NCBI RefSeq assembly: GCF_002706795.1
Contig: NZ_CP017705.1
Location: 4,253,501 to 4,317,500 of the forward strand
Reading direction: 5' to 3'
DNA: 64,000 nucleotides
DNA from: Brevibacillus laterosporus DSM 25
Lineage (GTDB): Bacteria > Bacillota > Bacilli > Brevibacillales > Brevibacillaceae
How positions within the stretch are numbered: the stretch's first letter is position 1; each line of letters starts with the position of its first letter. Made by a program: the position numbers and the translations under genes. This document shows positions 50,642 to 58,847 of the stretch, piece by piece. Under the pieces are notes generated by a model that did no database searches, had not been told where the DNA came from, and saw only the letters and a list, made by a program, of their open reading frames with translations.

Positions 50642-53530
50642 ATGAAGCAGTTCATCGTCGTAGATTTTGAAACTACGGGTAATCAGCCACGTCAGGGAGA
50701 TTCTATTATACAAATCGGAGCTGTCGTGGTCGAGAATGGACAAATAATTGAAAGTTACTCCACATTTGTAAAACCAGATAAAACAATCCCGCCATTTATT
50801 ACACAATTAACGGGTATAACGAATGAGATGGTCAGTGATGCTCCTTCTATAGAAGATGTGCTTCCTGATTTATTGCGCCTTCTAGACGGGCGTGTTTTTG
50901 TGGCACATAATGCAGCGTTTGACTTGAATTTTTTACAAGAAGCCCTGCTAAGTCAGGGCTATTATCCATTTGATGGGCCTATTTTGGATACAGTTGAATT
51001 AGCACGGGTATTATTGCCAATGCAAAGTGGCTACCGGCTAGTAGAGCTAGCATCTGATTTTGATATTCAGCATGAAAATCCACATCAGGCTGACAGTGAC
51101 GCTATTGCTACTGCACATTTATTGTTACGATTGCTAGATATTCTTCATAAGCTACCTCTTATTACAATTCAAGGGTTGCAGATGATGATCTCCTCTTTCC
51201 GTTTCGATGTTGCTACCTTATTAAGAGAAATTGAGATGGAGAAGCTAATGCAGAGCTTTCCTGTAGACGAAGCAAACACCTTTGTAACTGCAACTTCTAC
51301 ACCAGAGGAAGCAAGCAAGTATGATCTCTTTCGGAATCTTGGATTGAAAAGACGTAAGAAATGGACGGAGAAACAATCGGAACAACCACCGATCCATTTT
51401 TCTTTAGAACCCTTTTTCGAACGTATGGTTGCATTAGATGGCGACGGTTTTGCACTTCATCATGAACACTATGAAAGACGTGAATCACAGGAAGCGATGA
51501 TGTATGCTGTATACCAGGCTTTTACTGATCAGAAGCATTTGTTGGTAGAAGCAGGAACAGGAACGGGGAAATCGCTGGGATATTTGTTACCAAGTATATT
51601 ATGGGCCCGTATGCATAAGCAGCCAGTAATTGTGAGTACGCATACGATACATTTGCAGGACCAGCTTTTCGACAAAGATATTCCTTTATTACAAAAAGCG
51701 TTGCCATTTTCCTTTCGAGCTGCCCAATTGAAGGGACGAGGAAATTATCTGTGCTTGCGAAAATTTGAACAAAGCATTGAAAGCCAAGAAGGGGCAACAC
51801 AAGACATACAGCTAGCCAAAGCGCAGGTTTTAACATGGCTTACTGAAACAACTACAGGTGATGTAGAAGAGCTTAGTCTAAGTCCTAGTGGACAGTCATT
51901 TTGGCAATCAGTCAAGAGTGACACAGCCTCCTGTCTAAATCGGGAGTGTCCGTGGTTTAGCCGTTGCTTTTACTTTCAGGCGAAACAACAAGCAAAAGAA
52001 GCTGATGTGATTATTGTTAACCATGCTTTATTAATTGGTGATCTTGATAAAGAGAACGGTGTACTGCCATCCTTTGAGGTTGCGATTATTGATGAAGCCC
52101 ATCAACTTGATGAAGTAGCAAGTCAACATTTTGGAACGCAGTTCTCCAGTATAGAATTGTTTCAATTGGTAGAGCAGCTTGGTACTGAAGGAGAAAAGCA
52201 GATGCTACTCCTGTTAGCCAATGAATTGAAGGTGTGGCAACCGGCTGAAAAGGCAAGAATAGAACAGCATCTACAACAAGTTAAGATCGAGCAGCAAATG
52301 CTAAAAGAGGCGGTTACGAACTGGCTACAACTCTTTTATCATTGGGGAACTGAACGGAGTATGGATACAGGGGAATCACAAAGAGCCACACTTCGATATA
52401 AAACAGAAGACTTTAAGAAAAAATATAAAAAGCTTGGAAAATCCAGCAATCAAATTTTACAAAAGTTAGGAAATGTAGCTAAGGAAGTCGAACAGTTACT
52501 GAACATTTTGTTGCAGTATAAGGCAGAAATTCCATATTCTTTACAGCGTTTGCAAACGGATGTTACTGGTTTAGTAGAGGAAATCGGCCAAGTGGCTGTG
52601 AAACTTCATTTTTTGTTAGTAGAAGAACAGGATGGGCACGTAAGCTGGATGGAAATAGAGACAAGAACGTCTCGCAAACAACTCTTTTTCTTTAAAACAC
52701 CGCTAGATATAGCAGATACCTTGCGCACGACTTTATTAGAACCAAAACGAAGTATCATTATGACCTCTGCTACACTAACCGTAAAGAATAGATTTACCTA
52801 CTTTATGGAGAGAATGGGTTTTACAAATTTACCTGAAGAACGAGTTGAAATGCTCTCACTTCCATCCCCTTTTGACTATGGTCAACAAGGACTCATAGTA
52901 ATTCCTTCCGATTTCCCTTCTGTAACAAAGGAAGGAGAACACCGTTTTGTAGAAGCTGTCATTGCTGGCTGTGTTGATGCTGTTCGAGCAAGTGAGGGTC
53001 GGACGATGATCCTATTTACCTCATATAGTATGCTTAGAGCTGTTTATGAAGGAATGAAGAGCTTATTAGAAGGGGAAGAGTTTGAACTATTAGGTCATGG
53101 CGTTGATTCAAGTAATAGAAGTAAGCTGGTACGTCGCTTTCAAACAGGGACAAAAACAGTACTTTTGGGAACGAATAGTTTCTGGGAGGGTGTAGATTTA
53201 CCTGGGAATGTACTGAGTTGCCTTATCATTGTTCGTCTCCCTTTTCAACCTCCTAATCACCCACTATTGGAAGGACGTTCGGAAAGACTGAAGGCAGAGA
53301 AAAAGAATCCTTTTATGACGCTTTCCTTGCCCCATGCTGTTATTCGTTTTAAGCAGGGAGTAGGTCGATTAATACGTCAACAAACAGACCGCGGTGTTGT
53401 TATTGTATTTGATACGCGTATTATAGAATCTAAATATGGCCGGATGTTCTTGCAATCTTTGCCCCCATATCAGGTAGAGACAGGTCCATGGACTACGTTA
53501 CGTGAGCGTATAGCTCCATTTTTACAATAA
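50642..53530 (+). CDS. dinG: DinG-family helicase with N-terminal exonuclease domain
   Basis: The 962-aa protein joins a DEDDh 3'-5' exonuclease (D8 and E10 in VDFETTGN; VAHNAAFDLNFL) to an XPD/DinG-type superfamily 2 helicase. Walker A is VEAGTGTGKS at about 303-312 and DEAH is at 484-487. Helicase motif VI region reads GVGRLIRQQTDRG. Cysteines C371, C431, C436 and C442 (C-x4-C-x5-C for the last three) fit a 4Fe-4S cluster site. ATG at 50642 follows AGAGGTGA. Role: DNA repair or replication-transcription conflict resolution (family knowledge). Confidence 0.92.
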   Translation: MKQFIVVDFETTGNQPRQGDSIIQIGAVVVENGQIIESYSTFVKPDKTIPPFITQLTGITNEMVSDAPSIEDVLPDLLRLLDGRVFVAHNAAFDLNFLQEALLSQGYYPFDGPILDTVELARVLLPMQSGYRLVELASDFDIQHENPHQADSDAIATAHLLLRLLDILHKLPLITIQGLQMMISSFRFDVATLLREIEMEKLMQSFPVDEANTFVTATSTPEEASKYDLFRNLGLKRRKKWTEKQSEQPPIHFSLEPFFERMVALDGDGFALHHEHYERRESQEAMMYAVYQAFTDQKHLLVEAGTGTGKSLGYLLPSILWARMHKQPVIVSTHTIHLQDQLFDKDIPLLQKALPFSFRAAQLKGRGNYLCLRKFEQSIESQEGATQDIQLAKAQVLTWLTETTTGDVEELSLSPSGQSFWQSVKSDTASCLNRECPWFSRCFYFQAKQQAKEADVIIVNHALLIGDLDKENGVLPSFEVAIIDEAHQLDEVASQHFGTQFSSIELFQLVEQLGTEGEKQMLLLLANELKVWQPAEKARIEQHLQQVKIEQQMLKEAVTNWLQLFYHWGTERSMDTGESQRATLRYKTEDFKKKYKKLGKSSNQILQKLGNVAKEVEQLLNILLQYKAEIPYSLQRLQTDVTGLVEEIGQVAVKLHFLLVEEQDGHVSWMEIETRTSRKQLFFFKTPLDIADTLRTTLLEPKRSIIMTSATLTVKNRFTYFMERMGFTNLPEERVEMLSLPSPFDYGQQGLIVIPSDFPSVTKEGEHRFVEAVIAGCVDAVRASEGRTMILFTSYSMLRAVYEGMKSLLEGEEFELLGHGVDSSNRSKLVRRFQTGTKTVLLGTNSFWEGVDLPGNVLSCLIIVRLPFQPPNHPLLEGRSERLKAEKKNPFMTLSLPHAVIRFKQGVGRLIRQQTDRGVVIVFDTRIIESKYGRMFLQSLPPYQVETGPWTTLRERIAPFLQ

Positions 53531-53595
53531 CTAGAAAACAACGTTAAGCTCGTAATGAATTGATCTACGCTATATAGTAGGAGGGAGGTAGCTCC

Positions 53596-54537
53596 ATGAC
53601 TACAATGCGATATTACCTATTGCTAGTTACTTGTATAGGCATGATGATCCTTGCATTATCCCAAACAGTTGAAGCAAGTCGACCTATTGCGATTACACAT
53701 CAGCTACAGCACATCGAGGATCCTGATGCTGTTGAACAGGAGGAAGATTTTGTTGGACTTACCACGACTTTTTTCTCCTTACCAGAAGGGGAGAGTACGC
53801 TCATTCGATTTCCAACGGGAAAAACCATGCTAGTTGACACTGGTAGCGAAAAGGATACCGAAAAACTGGTTTCCTTGCTACTTGAACGTCATGTTACAAA
53901 AGTGGATTACCTGTTATTGACAAACGATTTACCTACTCATATTGGTGGCTACGATAAGTTAGCGGAGAAAATTCAATTTGATAAGATTTACATGCCGAAA
54001 TTGACAGCGTTCGCAATTCACAGTAATATCCATATATCTAGGGAAAAGCAAGTTGTGTATGTAAAGGAAAAGGATCAATTACTAGAGGGAAAAGATGTGG
54101 AGATCACATTTTTACATCCCAGCGAGAACCTGTTTTTATCACCACAGGATAATTCGCTTGTGTTTTGTCTGACCCAAGGAAAACTCCAATTTTTGTTCAC
54201 CAGTGCCATTAATGAAAAAGCAGAGGAGCGGTTGCTTGCAAAATATCCTTCTCTATTGCCTGCTGAGATTATAAAGGTAGCGGCACAGGGTAGCAATCAA
54301 GCCTCTATTCAAGCCTTTTTAACGAAGGTGGATCCTCAGATTGCCGTTGTGCAAACCGGCATTCCTCGGGAGCAGTGGAAAGACTCCATGCGTGAAGTGG
54401 TGGAGCGTTTGGAGGAATCATGGGCAGATACGTATGTCACTAGCCGGGATGGATCAATTACCATTCTCTCTAATGGACAAGATTATAAGGTTTTAAAGGC
54501 AGTCAAGACCTCTATACGTGATAGACAACGAAGTTAG
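53596..54537 (+). CDS. Secreted metallo-beta-lactamase-fold protein (ComEC C-domain-like) with lost metal site
   Basis: The 313-aa protein has a signal peptide (YYLLLVTCIGMMILALSQTVEA, cleavage near residue 28) and a ComEC-type MBL fold: GESTLIRFPTGKTMLVDTGSE, a LLLT strand, HIGGYDKL, HPSENL...DNSLVFCL, and QTGIPREQWKDSM. The expected THxHxDH is T109-N110-D-L112-P-T114-H115, so three of four metal ligands are replaced. It is probably non-catalytic or uses other ligands. Start ATG follows AGGAGGGAGG. It is 11 bp before rex, so the two may be co-transcribed. Confidence 0.75.
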   Translation: MTTMRYYLLLVTCIGMMILALSQTVEASRPIAITHQLQHIEDPDAVEQEEDFVGLTTTFFSLPEGESTLIRFPTGKTMLVDTGSEKDTEKLVSLLLERHVTKVDYLLLTNDLPTHIGGYDKLAEKIQFDKIYMPKLTAFAIHSNIHISREKQVVYVKEKDQLLEGKDVEITFLHPSENLFLSPQDNSLVFCLTQGKLQFLFTSAINEKAEERLLAKYPSLLPAEIIKVAAQGSNQASIQAFLTKVDPQIAVVQTGIPREQWKDSMREVVERLEESWADTYVTSRDGSITILSNGQDYKVLKAVKTSIRDRQRS

Positions 54538-54548
54538 GAGTGCAATTT

Positions 54549-55172
54549 ATGGGGAAAGTACCAAAAATTTCTGAAGCGGTCGTTCGCCGTCTGCCGATCT
54601 ATTTGCGATATTTAACAAATCTACAGGAGTTACAAGTAAAGACGGTGTCTTCCCAACAGATGGGCAAAACAATGGATATTAACCCAGCCCAAATTCGAAA
54701 GGACCTATCTGCATTTGGTGACTTTGGAAAAAAAGGTATTGGCTATGACGTAGATTACTTGATTGAAAAGATTCGTCATATCTTAAAATTGGACCAAGTG
54801 ATTCATGTAGCGTTGGTGGGAGCCGGTAATTTAGGCCAAGCGATTTCAAATTACAATGTCTATTTAAAAGATAATATGAAAATAGTTTCCATTTTTGATG
54901 CGGACCCACAGAAAATAGGCAAAGATTTAGGTGGATTGGTCATTGAACCGATTGATCAAATGGAAGAAATTATTAAAGAAAAACAAATTCGTATGGCGAT
55001 TATTACGACGCCTGCTTCCGCAGCACAAGAGGTGGCAAATAAACTGATTGAAGCTGGAATAGAAGCGATCCTAAATTTTGCTCCAACAACGATTCGAACT
55101 GAAAAAGAAGTGAAAATTGATCATAACGATTTGACTTCCAGCTTACAAAGTTTAGCCTATTATTTAAATTAA
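54549..55172 (+). CDS. rex: Redox-sensing transcriptional repressor Rex
   Basis: Rex (207 aa) represses fermentation and respiration genes and is released by NADH. The winged helix is residues 8-75 (ISEAVVRRLPIYLRYL, INPAQIRKDLSAFGDFGKKGIGYDV), followed by the Rossmann domain VALVGAGNLGQAI and a C-terminal swapped helix. ATG at 54549 has TTAGGAG at 8-nt spacing; GTG at 54540 overlaps that site. Length is typical (about 210 aa). Confidence 0.94.
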   Translation: MGKVPKISEAVVRRLPIYLRYLTNLQELQVKTVSSQQMGKTMDINPAQIRKDLSAFGDFGKKGIGYDVDYLIEKIRHILKLDQVIHVALVGAGNLGQAISNYNVYLKDNMKIVSIFDADPQKIGKDLGGLVIEPIDQMEEIIKEKQIRMAIITTPASAAQEVANKLIEAGIEAILNFAPTTIRTEKEVKIDHNDLTSSLQSLAYYLN

Positions 55173-55207
55173 GGAATCACAAACAGAAAAAGAGGAGAGT
55201 GTCTACG

Positions 55208-56503
55208 TTGATGAAAATCATTACCAATGCAACCGTAATTACTGTTAATGAACAAAATGAGGTTATTTATAATGGAGCGGTTGGCTTTGACGGGGGAAAA
55301 ATTACATATGTAGGTAAAACACCTGAAGATTTATCAGCATATGACGAGATCATTGATGGAACAAATAAATATGTAATGCCAGGATTAATTAATACACATG
55401 GTCACGTAGGCATGTCCCTACTACGTGGATTTGCGGATGACCTACCTTTGAAACAATGGCTGGAAGATAAAATGTGGCCAATGGAAGGTCAATTTACAGC
55501 AGAGCATGTGAAATGGGGTACAGCTATTTCTATTATCGAAATGATCCGTACGGGTACAACTACCTTTGTAGACATGTATGATCATATGGATACAGTAGCT
55601 CAAGAGGTGGAAGCATCTGGGATGCGTGGCGTACTCTGCCGTGGAGTGATTGGGTTTTGCTCAGAAGAAGAACGTCAACAGAAATTACAAGAAGCAGCAT
55701 CATTCGCATCACGTTGGAACGGTGCAGCTAACGGTCGTATCCATACAATGATGTCACCGCATGCTCCTTATACGTGCTCTCCTGAGTATATCCAGCAAAT
55801 CCTTGAGAAGGCTATTGAATTAAACGTACCATTACATATTCATATGTCTGAATCAAAAGCAGAAGTGGAACAAAACGTTCAGGATTATGGTGTACGACCA
55901 GTTGCTCACCTAGAGAATCTAGGTGTATTTAATCACCCAACATTAGTTGCTCATGCTGTTCACTTAACAGATGAAGAGATTGATACGTTGGCTAAATATG
56001 ATGTTAAAGTAGCTCATAATCCAATTAGTAACTTAAAATTGGCTAGTGGTGTAGCTAGGGTTCCTGAGATGCTTGCGAAAGGTGTATGTGTAAGTTTAGC
56101 AACTGATAGTTCAGCAAGTAACAATAACTTGAACCTATTTGAAGAGCTAAAATTAGCAGCTATCCTTCATAAAGGTGTATCCTATGATCCTGAAGTGGTA
56201 CCAGCAGAAGAAGCACTTCGTATGGCAACTCGTTATGCGGCAGATGCGGTGTTCCAAAAAGATAGCTTAGGATCTTTAGAAGTGGGTAAAAAAGCAGATA
56301 TGATCATGCTAAATGCGGCTCAAGCGCATTTCCAACCGGCGAATGACCCTATTTCCCATGTTGTTTATGCGGCAAATGGCTATGATGTAACAGATACAAT
56401 TGTTGATGGGCATTTCTTGATGAAAGATAAAGAGTTAATCACAATGGATGAACAAAAAGCAATCATCGAAGTGAACCGTGTGTTTGCATTATTAAAGCAA
56501 TAA
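55208..56503 (+). CDS. mtaD: 5-methylthioadenosine/S-adenosylhomocysteine deaminase
   Basis: The 431-aa amidohydrolase deaminates MTA and SAH to their inosine forms. Unlike the degenerate protein at 29.5 kb, the metal site is intact: NTHGHVGMSLLRG, PHAPYTCSPEYI, HIHMSESKAEVE, AHAVHLTDEEID and LATDSSASNNNLNLFEELK, with the adenosine-deaminase-type Glu and Asp. The TTG at 55208 lies 10 nt after GGAG; ATG at 55211 is the alternative, and GTG at 55199 overlaps the site. The substrate assignment follows the close family; chlorohydrolase-like relatives are less likely. Confidence 0.85.
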   Translation: MMKIITNATVITVNEQNEVIYNGAVGFDGGKITYVGKTPEDLSAYDEIIDGTNKYVMPGLINTHGHVGMSLLRGFADDLPLKQWLEDKMWPMEGQFTAEHVKWGTAISIIEMIRTGTTTFVDMYDHMDTVAQEVEASGMRGVLCRGVIGFCSEEERQQKLQEAASFASRWNGAANGRIHTMMSPHAPYTCSPEYIQQILEKAIELNVPLHIHMSESKAEVEQNVQDYGVRPVAHLENLGVFNHPTLVAHAVHLTDEEIDTLAKYDVKVAHNPISNLKLASGVARVPEMLAKGVCVSLATDSSASNNNLNLFEELKLAAILHKGVSYDPEVVPAEEALRMATRYAADAVFQKDSLGSLEVGKKADMIMLNAAQAHFQPANDPISHVVYAANGYDVTDTIVDGHFLMKDKELITMDEQKAIIEVNRVFALLKQ

Positions 56504-56536
56504 GATAAAAAAGGACGCTCATTCATATGACAAAGG

Positions 56537-56565
56537 CTCCTGCCAAGAGCTTCAGGCGGCAGGAG
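56537..56565. terminator. Hairpin between convergent mtaD and a small minus-strand gene
   Basis: CTCCTGCC and GGCAGGAG form a perfect 8-bp stem with a 13-nt loop. No strong T run on either strand; probably a weak two-way terminator. Confidence 0.45.
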
Positions 56566-56599
56566 AGAGTAGTGTAGGTGTGTAGATAGAGAAAAAAAT

Positions 56600-56779
56600 T
56601 TAGTCCGTCCGTTGCATCTCTGTTTGCCACAAATCTGTAAGTGAGGTATGGCGAACAGAGAGAGTAGCGGTAGGTGGCAAGGTACGAAGCGGTGAGGCCA
56701 GACCTACCCAGGATTCATACAAATCATGTTGTTCCCAACCCTGTTTAGGTAAGGAAGGGCTCCTGTCGGTTTGATTCAC
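56600..56779 (-). CDS. Small uncharacterised protein (59 aa) with ideal ribosome binding site
   Basis: On the minus strand a GTG at 56779 is preceded by AAGGAGGTGA with a 7-nt spacing, the best Shine-Dalgarno in this region, and opens a 59-codon frame ending at 56600. The product starts MNQTDRSPSLPKQGWEQHDL and is polar, with two Trp in its C-terminal half and no membrane segment or cysteine. A longer in-frame start reaches into the + strand gene at 56912 and is unlikely. Function unknown; B. subtilis has small genes (ypmA) near this place, but no similarity is evident. Confidence 0.55.
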   Translation of the reverse strand: MNQTDRSPSLPKQGWEQHDLYESWVGLASPLRTLPPTATLSVRHTSLTDLWQTEMQRTD

Positions 56780-56911
56780 ACGCTCACCTCCTTGTGGTGT
56801 ACTGATAGTATGGCTACTTATCATGACTCTATAATTAGTAAGTTTTCCACGTGGTTCTAAAACCTTCTTGTATCTCATAAATGTTAGGAGATACGTAAGG
56901 GAGGGGTACCC

Positions 56912-57616
56912 ATGTACGTGAAGCAACGGTATCTTTGGTTGTTGTTGCCAATATTAGTATGCTTATTTGGTTTGGGAGCTTTACTGGGACAAGCAACAGA
57001 CAAGTTACCTGTAGCACTGGAGAGCGCTAATGAATCTATTGGCAGAGGTAGCTGGAATACCGATCAAAATAATGCCAATCTGAAACAATTGATCGATCAA
57101 CTATTTGTGGAGAAAGCAACTCCCTTTGGAGTCAAGATACAAAATCAATCTTTTGTAGGAAGTTATCGAGGCAATCATTTTCAGCTTACAGGAACATTAC
57201 AGGGGAAAAAAGTGAAGATGGAACGTAACAATCGAGGTGCTTCGCTCGTCATAGATAATGAACAACAGGAATTAAACGTACTACCTTATGCCTTGTTTAC
57301 ACCATCTGAGCATGCTTCGCTATTGAAGGATCAATTTCCACAGCTACAATCTGTCCCTCTCGTTTCAAGAGATGAAGCGGGTTTGCAGGGGTTTAGTGTT
57401 ACACTCCAGCCAGATAAGGTAAACGAGCTTTTAAGAGAATGGTTGGGACCTAGTTTTCCGGCAGAAAATGAACTTGTTCAATTACAGCAATCAACCACAA
57501 TTAAATATCAATTGTGGTATGATGATGACAGAAAACAGTTGAAGCGTATGGTCGTCTTGCTTCAGTTGAAGAACCAAAAGGGCGATAGATCAGATCAACT
57601 GATTTTTAATTTTTAG
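56912..57616 (+). CDS. Uncharacterised membrane-anchored protein
   Basis: The 234-aa protein has a single N-terminal hydrophobic segment (LWLLLPILVCLFGLGALLG, residues 8-26) and an extracytoplasmic domain rich in beta-strand-like stretches (FGVKIQNQSFVGSYRGNHFQLTG continuing, then TIKYQLWYDDDRKQLKRM). The end looks like a lipoprotein-carrier-type fold, but this is weak. Start ATG follows AAGGGAGGGG. ypmB follows 18 bp later, so the two form one unit. No cysteine for lipidation is present at a signal peptide end. Confidence 0.7.
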   Translation: MYVKQRYLWLLLPILVCLFGLGALLGQATDKLPVALESANESIGRGSWNTDQNNANLKQLIDQLFVEKATPFGVKIQNQSFVGSYRGNHFQLTGTLQGKKVKMERNNRGASLVIDNEQQELNVLPYALFTPSEHASLLKDQFPQLQSVPLVSRDEAGLQGFSVTLQPDKVNELLREWLGPSFPAENELVQLQQSTTIKYQLWYDDDRKQLKRMVVLLQLKNQKGDRSDQLIFNF

Positions 57617-57634
57617 GGAAGTAGGAGAATCATA

Positions 57635-58117
57635 GTGTGGAAACGCATCTTGATCATTTCAGCATGTGCGCTTGTTGTGTTAGGCGCATCTCTGTATCAG
57701 CTACTTTCCAGCTTATTGTCTGAGCGTCACACGTTAGAAGCAGAGGCCAGAGCATTAGTAGCAGAAAAAACAAACATTGCTGAGATTGATACGATAGAAG
57801 AATATCGAGGACGGGAAGCCTATATTGTTGTTACCGGAAAAAATAAGGTAGGAACTCCAGTGGTGGCTTGGTTTAGCAAAGAACACGTCACATTTGATTT
57901 ACTGGAAAAAGCTCTCCCACGCACGAAAGTAAAACAATTAGCGGAGGCCTCCTATCCAGGAGCGCAAATCGAACGCATCGTACCTGGTTTAGAGGGAGAG
58001 AAAAGACTATGGGAAGTTACTTTAGTGGACAAGCAAAATCGTTACAACTACGTATATTATGATTTTTTGACTGGTCAAAAAATACGGGCGTATACGTTAA
58101 ATATTCCGAAATCATAA
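57635..58117 (+). CDS. ypmB: YpmB-type PepSY-domain membrane protein
   Basis: The 160-aa protein has an N-terminal membrane anchor (ILIISACALVVLGASLYQLL) and a C-terminal PepSY-like domain (PGAQIERIVPGLEGEKRLWEVTLVDKQ starts it, then YVYYDFLTGQKIR). Length, topology and place after dinG match B. subtilis YpmB. The GTG start at 57635 has TAGGAG upstream. PepSY domains often inhibit peptidases, but no target is known here. A terminator follows. The gene is commonly followed by aspB, which is absent here. Confidence 0.78.
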   Translation: MWKRILIISACALVVLGASLYQLLSSLLSERHTLEAEARALVAEKTNIAEIDTIEEYRGREAYIVVTGKNKVGTPVVAWFSKEHVTFDLLEKALPRTKVKQLAEASYPGAQIERIVPGLEGEKRLWEVTLVDKQNRYNYVYYDFLTGQKIRAYTLNIPKS

Positions 58118-58121
58118 GACG

Positions 58122-58147
58122 ACCCGTTCCTTTTGGAAAGGGTTTTC
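58122..58147 (+). terminator. Intrinsic terminator after ypmB
   Basis: ACCCGTTCC-TTTT-GGAAAGGGT with one mismatch, followed by TTTCTT. Confidence 0.65.
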
Positions 58148-58316
58148 TTACTTTATCATCGGATTTTTTCTATAAGAATGGAATTGGTCGCAGTTCCAAC
58201 AAATACATAGCAAAATGGTACCATAAAAATGCTATACTTGGTTTCGTAACTGATAACCAAGACGCAATGAACGAACAGATAAAGGTTTTTTATGAGTAAA
58301 GAAAGGGGAGTTATTA

Positions 58317-58847
58317 GTGAAATTACGTAAAGTACCTATGTTACTCTCATTGCTTGCCGCACTTACACTCCTCTTCGGTGGTTGGTTTTTATACCAAAAG
58401 ATGCAAATAGAAAGCCCGTTACGAGAAAAGGCAGAACAACTAACATCGGCTACATTGGTCGATTTCAAGATCAATAAAGACCACGTTGATATGAAGTTGC
58501 AAGTTACAAAGCCAGACAAGTTTGTAGAAGAGTACCCAGAGCTTTTAAAAACACTTCAAGCCTATGCACGAGGGAAGGCTTTTGATATAATGCTTACCAA
58601 TCAGGCTGATTCACTCAAGCCAGTCTGGAATGAGGGGTTGTTTGGACTAACTGAAGCAATTGAAGGTAAAGCTTATAGCAAAATTCCTACCATTTTAGCT
58701 CAGATGAAAGATCGTTATAAACTTGATGCAGCTTATGGTCGTATTGATGATGCGAATGTTTATATTTTTTTGAAGCGGGGAAATGATGAGTACTACCAAA
58801 TTATTCCTCGCAACCAGTCAACAAGCGAGGTGGAAAACCGTGGGTAG
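58317..58847 (+). CDS. Uncharacterised membrane-anchored protein next to the FtsH-like protease
   Basis: The 176-aa protein starts with a signal anchor (MLLSLLAALTLLFGGWFLYQ, residues 8-27). The rest is a soluble extracytoplasmic domain (TSATLVDFKINKDHVDMKL, ELLKTLQAYARGKAFDIML, ANVYIFLKRGNDEYYQIIP). No family recognised. The GTG at 58317 has AAAGGGGAG upstream. It overlaps the FtsH-like gene by 8 bp or more, so they are probably translated together, and the protein may be a partner or regulator of the protease (inference). Confidence 0.72.
   Translation: MKLRKVPMLLSLLAALTLLFGGWFLYQKMQIESPLREKAEQLTSATLVDFKINKDHVDMKLQVTKPDKFVEEYPELLKTLQAYARGKAFDIMLTNQADSLKPVWNEGLFGLTEAIEGKAYSKIPTILAQMKDRYKLDAAYGRIDDANVYIFLKRGNDEYYQIIPRNQSTSEVENRG

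Noticed and set aside
56780-56926. Upstream extension of the small minus-strand ORF to 56926
   Set aside because: It would overlap the start of the + strand gene at 56912, and only the GTG at 56779 has a ribosome binding site.
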